The notes: generated by a model from the sequence alone, not told the origin. Shown: positions 1 to 7,875, counted from the first letter of the stretch. The stretch: DNA of 18,344 nucleotides from CBDCEG01 sp965215775 (GCA_965215775.1 CBDCEG010000012.1:1-18344), one strand, 5' to 3'. Translations and numbers: made by a program.

Positions 1-53
1 AAATAGAAGTTTTAAAACAAAAATTACCTAATTTAAATGTGAAATTACCATAA
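1..53 (+). CDS. LRR protein, C-terminal end only (partial)
   Basis: The window opens inside a gene whose last 16 codons read IEVLKQKLPNLNVKLP before TAA at 51-53. This matches the C-terminal cap of the three complete LRR genes that follow (EVLKQKLPNLNV), so it is the end of a further, upstream array member. Only the cap is visible, and the number of repeats lies outside the window. The next gene starts 35 bases downstream in the same direction, so they are probably co-transcribed. Confidence 0.85.
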   Translation, partial: IEVLKQKLPNLNVKLP

Positions 54-60
54 ATAACTA

Positions 61-88
61 AATAACTAACTAAAAAGGAAATAAAACT
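61..88 (+). repeat. LRR-array spacer with ribosome binding site, copy A
   Basis: A 28-base AT-rich element lies directly before the start codon of the first complete LRR gene. It carries a clear Shine-Dalgarno core (AAGGAAA, about 8 bases before ATG). The same 28 bases recur at 2332-2359 and 3457-3484, always directly before an ATG that begins an LRR-type signal peptide. It therefore marks the unit boundary of the tandem gene duplication and supplies translation initiation for each copy. Confidence 0.8.
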
Positions 89-1522
89 ATGAAAAAAATA
101 ATATACAGCGCTTTGTTCTTATCATTACCATTTATGGCAATGACTCAAAGTTTAGATGATAAAATCTGCAAAGATACAAATGTCCCAAAAAGTGAATGTG
201 AAGCTTTGATTGATATTTATAACAAAGGCAATGGTGATAACTGGGAAGAAAAGGCTAGCTGGGGGGAAACTAAAGATGTTAATACTTGGAGTGGCGTAAT
301 AGAAAAAGATGGGCATGTAACAGCCCTTGACCTTTCCAATAAAAGACTAACTTTTTTATCTGAAAAAATTAGTAATCTTTCTAAATTAGAAGATCTTTCT
401 CTTTCTTCTAATAAACTCACAACTTTACCAAAGGAAATTGGCAAGCTTTCTAACTTATATAGGATTAACCTTGAGAAAAATAAACTCACAACATTACCAA
501 AAGAAATAGGTAAGCTTTCTAATTTAACAGCGCTTACCCTTGAGGATAATAAACTTACTACTTTACCAAAAGAAATAGGCAATCTTTCTAAGTTATACTC
601 GCTTAATCTTTATATAAACAAACTTGCATCTTTACCAAAAGAAATTGGAAAGCTTTCTAAATTAGAAAACTTTATTCTTGAGAACAATCAGCTTACAGCT
701 TTACCAAAAGAAATAGGAAATCTTTCTAAGTTAAAAATACTTAATGTTAATGCAAATAAGCTTACATCTTTACCCAAAGAAATAGGTAAGCTTTCTAATT
801 TAGGATATATTTATCTTTATAAAAACCAACTCACTACTTTACCAAAAGAAATAGGCAAGCTTTCTATTTTAAAAAATCTTTATATTTCTAAAAACAAACT
901 TACATCTTTACCAAAAGAAATAGGAAATCTTTCTAAGTTATACTGGCTTGATCTATCTAATAATCAGCTTACAACCTTACCAAAAGAAATGGGAAAGCTT
1001 TCTGAGTTAAAAGAGCTTATTCTTTATTCTAATCAACTCACAAGCTTACCTAAAGAAATAGGTAAGCTTTCTAAGTTAGAATCACTTAGTATTGACAATA
1101 ATAATCTCACTAGCTTACCGAAAGCGATTGAAAAACTTTCTAACTTAAAGAAACTTGATATTTCTAGAAATAAACTTACAACTTTACCTAAAGAAATTGG
1201 CAATCTTTCTAGTTTAAAACTTATTACTCTTAGCGATAACAAACTTACATCTTTACCAAAGGAAATAGGCAAGCTTTCTAAATTAAAATGGCTTAGCCTT
1301 GCAGGTAATAAACTAACAGCTTTACCAAAAGAAATAGGAAATCTTTCTAAGTTATACTGGCTTGATCTATCTAATAATCATCTTACAACCTTACCAAAAG
1401 AAATAGGTAAGTTTTCTAATTTAGAAGTACTTTATCTTGATAAAAATCAACATGGGAAGTTTAAAAAAGAAATAGAAGTTTTAAAACAAAAATTGCCTAA
1501 TTTAAATGTGGTATTAAAATGA
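89..1522 (+). CDS. Secreted leucine-rich repeat protein, 16 repeats
   Basis: The 477-residue product has a Sec-type signal peptide (residues 1 to about 20: two Lys, then a hydrophobic stretch ending PFMAMTQ). An N-terminal cap follows, with C27 and C37 as a likely disulfide and the motif YNKGNGDNW at 44-52, common ahead of bacterial LRRs. Sixteen 23-residue LRRs occupy 87-454; the consensus begins LTxLPKEIGxLSxL and continues xxLxLxxNx. A 23-residue Lys-rich C-terminal cap ends the protein. I see no anchor, enzymatic domain or transmembrane segment after the signal, so it should be exported to the periplasm or outside. LRR solenoids bind proteins, but the ligand is unknown. The start is set by the spacer ribosome binding site. 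Its TGA overlaps the next gene's ATG. Function in symbiosis, adhesion or competition is only inference. Confidence 0.9.
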   Translation: MKKIIYSALFLSLPFMAMTQSLDDKICKDTNVPKSECEALIDIYNKGNGDNWEEKASWGETKDVNTWSGVIEKDGHVTALDLSNKRLTFLSEKISNLSKLEDLSLSSNKLTTLPKEIGKLSNLYRINLEKNKLTTLPKEIGKLSNLTALTLEDNKLTTLPKEIGNLSKLYSLNLYINKLASLPKEIGKLSKLENFILENNQLTALPKEIGNLSKLKILNVNANKLTSLPKEIGKLSNLGYIYLYKNQLTTLPKEIGKLSILKNLYISKNKLTSLPKEIGNLSKLYWLDLSNNQLTTLPKEMGKLSELKELILYSNQLTSLPKEIGKLSKLESLSIDNNNLTSLPKAIEKLSNLKKLDISRNKLTTLPKEIGNLSSLKLITLSDNKLTSLPKEIGKLSKLKWLSLAGNKLTALPKEIGNLSKLYWLDLSNNHLTTLPKEIGKFSNLEVLYLDKNQHGKFKKEIEVLKQKLPNLNVVLK

Positions 1523-2328
1523 AAAAAATAATCTACAGCGCTTTGTTCTTATCATTACCGTTTATGGCAATGACTCAAAGTTTAGATGATAAAATCTGCA
1601 AAGATACAAATGTCCCAAAAAGTGAATGTGAAGCTTTGATTGATATTTATAACAAAGGCAATGGTGATAACTGGAGTTCCTCCAACTGGGGGGAAACTAA
1701 AGATGTTAATGCTTGGAATAGAGTAGCGGTAGAAGGTGGGCATGTAACAGAGCTTGACCTTACCTTTCAAGAACTAACTTTTTTATCAAAAAAAATAGGC
1801 AAACTTTCTAAGCTAGAAAAACTTGATCTTTCTTTTAATAAACTTACGACTTTACCAAAAGAAATAGGCGATCTTTCTAACTTAAGTTACCTTCATCTTG
1901 AGTATAACCAACTAACAACTTTACCTAAAGAAATTGGCAATCTTTCTAATTTAACCGTACTTGACCTTTATAAAAATCAACTTATAACTTTGCCTAAAGA
2001 AATTGGGAAGCTTTCTGAGTTAAAAGAGCTTATTCTTCATTCTAATCAACTCACTAGCTTACCAAAAGAAATAGGCAAGCTTTCTAATTTAACAGGGCTT
2101 ACCCTTGAGGATAATAAACTTACAACTTTACCAAAGGAAATAGGAAATCTTTCTAGTTTAAAACTTCTTACCCTTTATGATAATAAACTTACAACTTTAC
2201 CTAAAGAAATTGGCAAGCTTTCTAATTTAGGAACACTTTTTCTTAATAAAACTCAACAAGAAAAGTTTAAAAAAGAAATAGAAGTTTTAAAACAAAAATT
2301 GCCTAATTTAAATGTGGTATCACCATAA
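1519..2328 (+). CDS. Secreted leucine-rich repeat protein, 7 repeats
   Basis: This 269-residue paralogue has the same signal peptide, cap (C27, C37, YNKGNGDNW) and C-terminal cap, but only seven 23-residue LRRs (86-246). Its first ~156 bases differ from the preceding gene at only two positions, both silent. The length difference of 208 residues equals nine repeats plus one residue of cap, so the two genes differ by whole repeat units. Unlike its siblings it has no spacer and no ribosome binding site of its own. ATG at 1519 overlaps the TGA of the upstream gene (ATGA), so translation probably depends on reinitiation after that gene. It is likely exported; the ligand is unknown. Confidence 0.9.
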   Translation: MKKIIYSALFLSLPFMAMTQSLDDKICKDTNVPKSECEALIDIYNKGNGDNWSSSNWGETKDVNAWNRVAVEGGHVTELDLTFQELTFLSKKIGKLSKLEKLDLSFNKLTTLPKEIGDLSNLSYLHLEYNQLTTLPKEIGNLSNLTVLDLYKNQLITLPKEIGKLSELKELILHSNQLTSLPKEIGKLSNLTGLTLEDNKLTTLPKEIGNLSSLKLLTLYDNKLTTLPKEIGKLSNLGTLFLNKTQQEKFKKEIEVLKQKLPNLNVVSP

Positions 2329-2331
2329 CTA

Positions 2332-2359
2332 AATAACTAACTAAAAAGGAAATAAAACT
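2332..2359 (+). repeat. LRR-array spacer with ribosome binding site, copy B
   Basis: This second copy of the 28-base spacer is identical over the core and includes AAGGAAA before the ATG at 2360. It lies just after the TAA of the 7-repeat gene. Confidence 0.8.
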
Positions 2360-3457
2360 ATGGAAAAAATAATATACAGCACTTTGTTCTTATCATTACC
2401 GTTTATGGCAATGACTCAAAGTTTAGATGATAAAATCTGCAAAGATACAAATGTCCCAAAAAGTGAATGTGAAGCTTTGATTGATATTTATAACAAAGGC
2501 AATGGTGATAACTGGAGTTCCTCCAACTGGGGGGAAACTAAAGATGTTAATGCTTGGAATAGAGTAGCGGTAGAAGGTGGGCATGTAACAAAGCTTGACC
2601 TTTCCTATAAAAGACTAACTTTTTTACCCAAAGAAATAGGCAATCTTCCTAAGTTAGAAAGGCTTAACCTTGGAGATAATGAACTCACTAGTTTACCAAA
2701 AGAAATTGGCAAGCTTTCTAAGTTAAAAGAACTTAATTTGACTAATAATCAGATTACAACTTTTCCAAAAGAAATTGGTAATTTTTCTAAGTTAGATGAA
2801 CTTAATCTTAATTATAATAAACTCACAACTTTACCAAAAGAAATTGGAAAGCTTTCTAACTTATGGGATCTTGATCTATCTAATAATCAGCTTACATCTT
2901 TACCAAAGGAAATTGGCAATCTGTCTAAGTTAGAATCACTTAGTATTGACAATAATAAGCTTACTAGTTTACCTAAAGAAATAGGAAACCTTTCTAAGCT
3001 AAAAAAACTTAATATTGACACAAATAAACTTACATATTTACCCAAAGAAATTGGAAAGCTTTCTTATTTAGAGGGGCTTGAACTGTCTAATAATCAGCTT
3101 ACTAGTTTACCCAAAGAAATTGGAAAACTTTCTAATTTAAAATGGCTTTATCTTGTTGCTAATGAACTCACTAGCTTACCAAAGGAAATCGGAAATCTTT
3201 CTAATTTAAAATGGCTTTATCTATCTAATAATCAGCTTACAGCTTTACCAAAAGAAATAGGCAAACTTTCTAATTTAAAATACCTTTATCTTTCTAGTAA
3301 TGAATTCACTAGTTTACCAAAAGAAATTGGAAGTCTTTCTAATTTAGAAATACTTTATCTTGATAAAAATCAACAAGAGAAGTTTAAAAAAGAAATAAAA
3401 GTTTTAAAACAAAATTTGCCTAATTTAAAAGTGGAATCACCAAAAATAACTAAATAA
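2360..3457 (+). CDS. Secreted leucine-rich repeat protein, 11 repeats
   Basis: The third complete array member has 365 residues: a signal peptide, a Cys-containing N-terminal cap, eleven 23-residue LRRs (86-338) and a 27-residue C-terminal cap with four extra residues (KITK) at the end. Its length relative to the 7-repeat gene is exactly four repeats plus those four residues. The N-terminal cap after the signal is nearly base-identical to that of the 7-repeat gene (both have the SSSNWGE version). Two substitutions affect the signal peptide: residue 2 is Glu rather than Lys, and residue 8 is Thr rather than Ala. The Glu lowers the positive charge of the n-region and might weaken export. It has its own ribosome binding site in the spacer. 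Its binding partner is unknown. Confidence 0.9.
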   Translation: MEKIIYSTLFLSLPFMAMTQSLDDKICKDTNVPKSECEALIDIYNKGNGDNWSSSNWGETKDVNAWNRVAVEGGHVTKLDLSYKRLTFLPKEIGNLPKLERLNLGDNELTSLPKEIGKLSKLKELNLTNNQITTFPKEIGNFSKLDELNLNYNKLTTLPKEIGKLSNLWDLDLSNNQLTSLPKEIGNLSKLESLSIDNNKLTSLPKEIGNLSKLKKLNIDTNKLTYLPKEIGKLSYLEGLELSNNQLTSLPKEIGKLSNLKWLYLVANELTSLPKEIGNLSNLKWLYLSNNQLTALPKEIGKLSNLKYLYLSSNEFTSLPKEIGSLSNLEILYLDKNQQEKFKKEIKVLKQNLPNLKVESPKITK

Positions 3458-3505
3458 ATAACTAACTAAAAAGGAAATAAAACTATGAAAAAAATAATTT
3501 CATAA
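3457..3505 (+). pseudogene. Remnant start of a further LRR gene
   Basis: A third copy of the 28-base spacer (3457-3484) is followed by ATG and 14 bases identical to the start of the LRR genes. The identity then stops. The frame reads MKKIIS and ends at TAA 3503-3505. Ribosome binding site and start codon are intact but the body is gone. This looks like the right-hand breakpoint of the tandem array, or the scar of a deleted copy. It could still make a six-residue peptide, though nothing suggests a function. Confidence 0.7.
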
Positions 3506-3523
3506 AACTTAAAACCAAATAGA

Positions 3524-3554
3524 TTGGAAATTTATTAGTTTGTGGTAGTATATT
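3524..3554 (+). promoter_or_regulatory. Possible promoter for trkA-trkH
   Basis: TTGGAA (3524-3529) and TATATT (3549-3554) could be -35 and -10 boxes, but the 19-base spacing is long. It is the best candidate in the short gap between the LRR array and trkA. In DNA this AT-rich such matches occur by chance. Confidence 0.25.
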
Positions 3555-3582
3555 TTTCCTTAATTTTAAACATACAAATTGA

Positions 3583-4905
3583 ATGGATATTATAATTGCA
3601 GGGGCTGGTGCGGTTGGTTTTAGGCTAGCGGAAGTTTTGAGTGTAAAACACAATGTTGTTTTAATTGATAAACGGCAGGCAGTGCTTTCAAAATTAGATG
3701 AAAGCGCTGACATTTTAAGTATTTGTGGGGATATAAAAAGCCCTGAAACTTACAGAAATCTAGAGAATAAATCTTTTGATTTTTTCATTGCTATAACTGA
3801 TAGTGATGATGCTAATTTAATTTCTTTACTTATTTCAAGTGAATTTATTGATGTGAAATCTAAAATAGTTAGGTTTAAAAGTAACTTTTTCCATGAAAGT
3901 AGTTTGGTGGAAAATCTAAATATTCAGCACCCAATATTCCCTTTTAGAACAACTGCCAAAACAATTCAGGCACTTGCTCAATTTCCAAAAGCGAATAATG
4001 TTAAATCTTTTTATAGAACAAATAAAAAATTAGTCTCTATAATTATCAACGAACCTATTGATATTTGTGAAATTCAATCAGACAAAATCAAATTTGTTGG
4101 GATCGAGCGAGGCAATAACTTTTTCGTTCCAAATCAAGAAGATACAGCTATCACAGGTGATTTATTATATATTTTTGGCAATGGTGAAGATATAAGAGAG
4201 TTTAATGCATCAATTGAAATTGACATGCCAAAACAAGTTAAAAATATAGCAATTTTTGGTGCAGATTCACTTGGAATTGAAGTTGCAGATTTACTTTCGC
4301 AGCAAAATAAAAATATTAAAATTATTGATAAAAATATTGAAAATTGCGAGCTAGCTTCTGAATTATTAGATGATGAAGTGGAAGTTATTAATTCAAAATA
4401 TAATGAGCACGATGTTTTTAAAAGCAATGGTATAACTAATGCAGATATGGTTATTATTTCTTCAGATAGTGATGAGAAAAATATAACAAAAGCTTTGGAA
4501 ACAAAGGAATACGGCATCAAAAAAGTTATAACTATAAATAATGATATTAGGCTTTATTCATTAATGCATAAATATAAAATTTCATCTGTTCAAGGACCCA
4601 AAACAAGTGCTTTTTACTCAATTTTGGAAAAAATAAAGTCTAACTATATTGTAACTAATAATAAATATTGTGGTGGTGAAGGAATTAGTTTTTCTAGGAA
4701 AATATACAATGGTTCACCTTTAATTTCTCATTGTGTAAGTTATTTGGAAGTGGAAAATACCAAAACATACATTTTACGAGAAGACAAAATAATTAATTTG
4801 AATTTTGATGCAATTATAGAGCCAGAAGACACAGTTATAGCGTTTGGAACAATAGAAAATGAAGAGGAAATTTACGAATGGATAAGCAATCTAAAGCCAA
4901 TATAA
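3583..4905 (+). CDS. trkA: Trk potassium uptake regulatory protein TrkA
   Basis: TrkA is the cytoplasmic nucleotide-binding (RCK) gating subunit of the Trk K+ channel. The 440-residue product has the doubled RCK layout of proteobacterial TrkA (about 458 residues in E. coli). The first Rossmann domain begins at residue 1 with the dinucleotide motif GAGAVG at 7-12 and an acidic residue (D29) after the second strand. A second Rossmann domain starts near residue 225 with a degenerate glycine motif (GADSLG). Each is followed by a TrkA_C-type region. There is no strong ribosome binding site before ATG 3583, but the motif right after it supports this start. The 3' end overlaps trkH by 28 bases, fitting production of both subunits together. 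Confidence 0.92.
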   Translation: MDIIIAGAGAVGFRLAEVLSVKHNVVLIDKRQAVLSKLDESADILSICGDIKSPETYRNLENKSFDFFIAITDSDDANLISLLISSEFIDVKSKIVRFKSNFFHESSLVENLNIQHPIFPFRTTAKTIQALAQFPKANNVKSFYRTNKKLVSIIINEPIDICEIQSDKIKFVGIERGNNFFVPNQEDTAITGDLLYIFGNGEDIREFNASIEIDMPKQVKNIAIFGADSLGIEVADLLSQQNKNIKIIDKNIENCELASELLDDEVEVINSKYNEHDVFKSNGITNADMVIISSDSDEKNITKALETKEYGIKKVITINNDIRLYSLMHKYKISSVQGPKTSAFYSILEKIKSNYIVTNNKYCGGEGISFSRKIYNGSPLISHCVSYLEVENTKTYILREDKIINLNFDAIIEPEDTVIAFGTIENEEEIYEWISNLKPI

Positions 4906-6329
4906 TAAAGTTTGTAGCTTTTATTCAACTTTCTTTAAGTGTATTTTTTATATTACCTATTGCGGTTGGATTTTTTTATAATGAAAATATAACTTCTTTT
5001 GTTTTTTTTGACTTTTCTTTATTTTTATCAAGTGTTTTAATTTTATACTTTCTTAGAAAACATAAAATAAATTTAAGTGTAAAAGAAGGAATTCTATCTG
5101 TTAATCTAATTTGGATAATTTTGGGTTTGGTGGGTGCAATTCCTTTGATTTTGGCAACTGATGTGAATTTGTCATCTGCTTTTTTTGAAGCAGTTAGTGG
5201 ATTCACAACAACTGGAGCTAGTATTTATGCAGATATTTCAGGTCTTCCAAAACATATTTTAATTTTGCGTTCATTGTTTAACTGGCTTGGTGGAATGGGA
5301 ATTATTGTTTTAGGAGTTGGTCTTTACGCATTGATAAATCCTTGTGGCTCACTTACCTTATTCAAAGCTGAATCTACGGGAATTACAACCGAAAAACTTA
5401 CCCCAAAAATAAAAGATACAGCTCTTAAATTATGGAAAGTTTACGCTTTAATAACTGTTGTTGATGCGATTTTACTTTTTGTTGCTGGAATGAATGGTTT
5501 TGATGCTTTAAATCATGCAATGACTACAATTTCAACTGGTGGATTTTCTACCAAAACTGAATCTTTAGGTTTTTATAATAACTATTTAATAACTTGGATT
5601 ACAACATTTTTTATGGTTATTTCTGGAATTAATTTTTTAGCACATTTACGATTATTCTCGAAAGATTTTACAGGTTATAAAACTTCTGAATCAAGAGTCT
5701 ACCTTAAGATTTTTATCTTTATATCTTTAGCACTAACGCTAGTTCACTTTTTTAATTCATCTGATGGGTTTTTATCTTCATTAACAAACAGTTCTTTTAC
5801 AATAGCTTCACTTTTAACAACTACAGGGTTTATGGTTACAGACTATGAAGTTTGGAGTCCTTTTGCAATTGCTTTAATTTTTCTACCTATGTTTATTGGT
5901 GGAAATGCAGGATCAACTTCTGGTGGTGTAAAAGTTATTCGTTATATTGTTTTATTCAAATCTTTATCTATAGAAATCAAACGAATACTTTTTCCAAATG
6001 CGATTTATAAAGTTTCAGTAAATAAAACAAACCTAAAACCAAGCACAGTAAGTGCAGTTATGGCATTCATTATTATTTATGTGCTAACTAATCTTTTTCT
6101 AAGTTTGTATTTATTAGCACGAGGTTTTGATGGAATGACCGCATTTACAGCAGCTATTTCAATGGTTGGAAACATTGGGCCTGGACTTGGAGAGGTTGGT
6201 CCTACTGATAATTTTACAATATTTAGTTGGTATGATCATATTATTTTATCTATTTTTATGATTATTGGCAGACTTGAGTTTTATACTGTTTTACTTGTTT
6301 TTACTAAGAAATTCTGGGCTAAATTTTAG
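4878..6329 (+). CDS. trkH: Trk potassium uptake transmembrane subunit TrkH
   Basis: TrkH is the inner-membrane K+-conducting subunit that partners TrkA. The 483-residue product is strongly hydrophobic and has the four pore loops of the Trk/Ktr/HKT family. The filter regions are TTTGAS (110-115), TISTGGFS (217-224), TTTGF (314-318) and MVGNIGPGLG (429-438). The conserved GGNAGSTSGGVK (341-352) and the late motif IGRLEFYT (463-470) are also present. The length matches E. coli TrkH. The start at 4878 lies inside trkA and is preceded by AGAGGAAA about 8 bases upstream, a good ribosome binding site, so translation is probably coupled to trkA. Confidence 0.95.
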   Translation: MDKQSKANIIKFVAFIQLSLSVFFILPIAVGFFYNENITSFVFFDFSLFLSSVLILYFLRKHKINLSVKEGILSVNLIWIILGLVGAIPLILATDVNLSSAFFEAVSGFTTTGASIYADISGLPKHILILRSLFNWLGGMGIIVLGVGLYALINPCGSLTLFKAESTGITTEKLTPKIKDTALKLWKVYALITVVDAILLFVAGMNGFDALNHAMTTISTGGFSTKTESLGFYNNYLITWITTFFMVISGINFLAHLRLFSKDFTGYKTSESRVYLKIFIFISLALTLVHFFNSSDGFLSSLTNSSFTIASLLTTTGFMVTDYEVWSPFAIALIFLPMFIGGNAGSTSGGVKVIRYIVLFKSLSIEIKRILFPNAIYKVSVNKTNLKPSTVSAVMAFIIIYVLTNLFLSLYLLARGFDGMTAFTAAISMVGNIGPGLGEVGPTDNFTIFSWYDHIILSIFMIIGRLEFYTVLLVFTKKFWAKF

Positions 6330-6417
6330 ATATTAATGTATTATAAAATGATTAGACAAAGTAACTTTGGATGAAGAGTCTATAAACAAATATAATAAAA
6401 TTTTAGGGAAAATAAAT

Positions 6418-7458
6418 ATGAGTAAATCAACTTTAAATGCCATGTTATCAAGAGGGATTGATAGTGCTATAGCTGAAAATTTAATTGAAAAAAACATTAC
6501 TATAAAAAAATTAAAATTAAAAAATATTGATGAATTATTAGAGCTAAACATTCCTGAAGAAATAGCTAAAAAAATATCAAAGGAACAAAGACCACCAATT
6601 CCATCAAGCATAATTACTAAGCTTTTATGTGAATCTAAATGGACTTGTTGTGTATGCAGAGACAACAATACTAGACCTATTGTTATACACCATATTAATG
6701 AATGGAGTGAAACAAAAAATCATTCTGAGAACAACCTAGTTGTATTGTGTGTAGAACATCATGATTTAGCTCATACAAAAAAAGAGTTAAGCACAAATTT
6801 AACACCTAAAAGATTAGAAGAGATTAAAAAAAGTTGGATTCAATATGTAAAACAAAATGATACTAATTTAATTGGAGGTTTATACAATAATGATAATTTT
6901 AGATGGGATTACTTTAATCACAATAGAATCTTTGAGATATTTCTTGAAAAAAACCTTTCCAATTCTAATTTTAGAACAGCAGAGACTATTAATAATTTCG
7001 GTCTAATAAATACACTAGGAACTTTTAGCATTAATAATGAAGATATAAGTTACATGTATAATTTTGATAACGGCTTTTTGCTATCTGTCTATATGAAAGA
7101 ATTATTTGATGAAGTTTTATCAACAATATCTTTGATAAATTTAACAAATAATTTCACAAGAACATATATTGAATCACATATAAAGCCTGGTGTTTATATT
7201 GCTTTAGAAAAAATATTTTATTTTAAAAAATTAAACACTGAAAATAAAAATAGAAATCAAACAAGAGAATGTTACTGTAAAAAAGATAAAATTAAAATTA
7301 CTTTTGAATTTGATGCTTATGAATCTACAAGTTGTTCATCTTGGTCACTTCACTTAAGTGGGCAGCAAAAGCAAGCAAGGGTTATAGGACTCGTGAAAAC
7401 CATTATTACAAAAAAAGACATACTTACTATAACCTTAAGTTGCTTAGCAATAGGATGA
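6418..7458 (+). CDS. HNH endonuclease domain protein
   Basis: This 346-residue protein carries a central HNH nuclease domain. A CxxC zinc knuckle (KWTCCVC, C77-C80) is followed by the first histidines (IVIHHI, H91-H92), asparagines in SENNLVVLC (N105/N106, C111) and the closing EHHDLAH (H114, H115, H119). The N-terminal ~55 residues are short helices with a run reading RGIDSAIAENLI, perhaps helix-hairpin-helix-like DNA binding. The C-terminal ~200 residues are not recognised. I chose ATG 6418 because AGGG lies 9 bases upstream. An in-frame TTG at 6367 would add 17 residues but has no visible ribosome binding site. There is no methylase or other restriction partner nearby. The family role is unknown to me; defence or mobile-element nuclease is inference. 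Confidence 0.8.
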   Translation: MSKSTLNAMLSRGIDSAIAENLIEKNITIKKLKLKNIDELLELNIPEEIAKKISKEQRPPIPSSIITKLLCESKWTCCVCRDNNTRPIVIHHINEWSETKNHSENNLVVLCVEHHDLAHTKKELSTNLTPKRLEEIKKSWIQYVKQNDTNLIGGLYNNDNFRWDYFNHNRIFEIFLEKNLSNSNFRTAETINNFGLINTLGTFSINNEDISYMYNFDNGFLLSVYMKELFDEVLSTISLINLTNNFTRTYIESHIKPGVYIALEKIFYFKKLNTENKNRNQTRECYCKKDKIKITFEFDAYESTSCSSWSLHLSGQQKQARVIGLVKTIITKKDILTITLSCLAIG

Positions 7459-7554
7459 GAAATAAATTAACAATCAACCACAACAAAGTCATAATGTCAG
7501 AATTCGCAGCAGGTCGCCATGTTGAAAATTGGTTGGCTGAATTAATCATATTGT

Positions 7555-7575
7555 AAAAAAGATCCTTGTTTAGGA
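7555..7575 (-). terminator. Possible terminator after tRNA-Arg
   Basis: Read on the minus strand just past the tRNA 3' end, TCCT-AAACA-AGGA forms a short hairpin followed shortly by six T. The 4-bp stem is weak, but its position 3 bases after the CCA end fits a transcript terminator. Confidence 0.4.
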
Positions 7576-7578
7576 AAA

Positions 7579-7655
7579 TGGCGCGCTGGGAGGGATTCGA
7601 ACCCCCGACCACCTGGTTCGAAGCCAGATACTCTATCCAACTGAGCTACCAGCGC
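7579..7655 (-). tRNA. tRNA-Arg (anticodon TCG)
   Basis: The 77-base gene folds as a standard cloverleaf. The acceptor arms are GCGCTGG / CCAGCGC with discriminator G and an encoded CCA. The D arm begins AGCTCAGTTGG. The anticodon stem and loop read TCTGG-CTTCGAA-CCAGG, giving anticodon TCG (reads CGA and, by wobble, other CGN codons). The T arm is GGGGG-TTCGAAT-CCCTC. It is convergent with the HNH gene, and its 5' side faces the lipase-glpM-ABC operon, which runs in the same direction 220 bases upstream. No second copy of its 3' end is visible in the window. Confidence 0.97.
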
Positions 7656-7875
7656 AGATTAGAAAACTAGTTTAATAAAAATATATCCCAAAAAAACATA
7701 TCTCAAAAACCATACCCAAAAAGATTACATATAATTATATATTAAATTACTAATTTCTAAGTATAAGCTTAGGTTATCTAGTTTTATTTTCTTAGTTTAA
7801 CATTTATTAAATGCTTTTGCATTGAGAAAAACATTCTTAAAAGATTGGATTTACTTTTTACATTAAAAGTTAAAA

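Noticed and set aside
217..1272. Long open frames on the minus strand opposite the first LRR gene (217-582 and 1033-1272).
   Set aside because: They are the antisense reading of the 69-base LRR repeats, with the same periodicity and no independent ribosome binding site or recognisable protein.
89..3457. Regularly spaced repeats resembling a CRISPR array.
   Set aside because: The repeats are coding, in frame, 69 bases long without unique spacers, and vary at the codon level; they encode LRRs.
6367..6417. TTG 6367 as the start of the HNH gene.
   Set aside because: No ribosome binding site upstream, whereas ATG 6418 has AGGG at proper spacing.
7455..7556. A 33-codon frame whose ATG overlaps the HNH stop (ATGA).
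   Set aside because: No homology or composition signal; it runs to the tRNA flank and has no clear ribosome binding site. Possibly a gene remnant, not supportable as a gene.
7579..7655. tRNA-Arg as an attachment site for an element carrying the HNH gene.
   Set aside because: No integrase and no repeated copy of the tRNA 3' end are present in the window.
7800..7830. Small hairpin (AATGC/GCATT) downstream of the hydrolase as a terminator.
   Set aside because: Only five base pairs and no T-tract in the direction of transcription.
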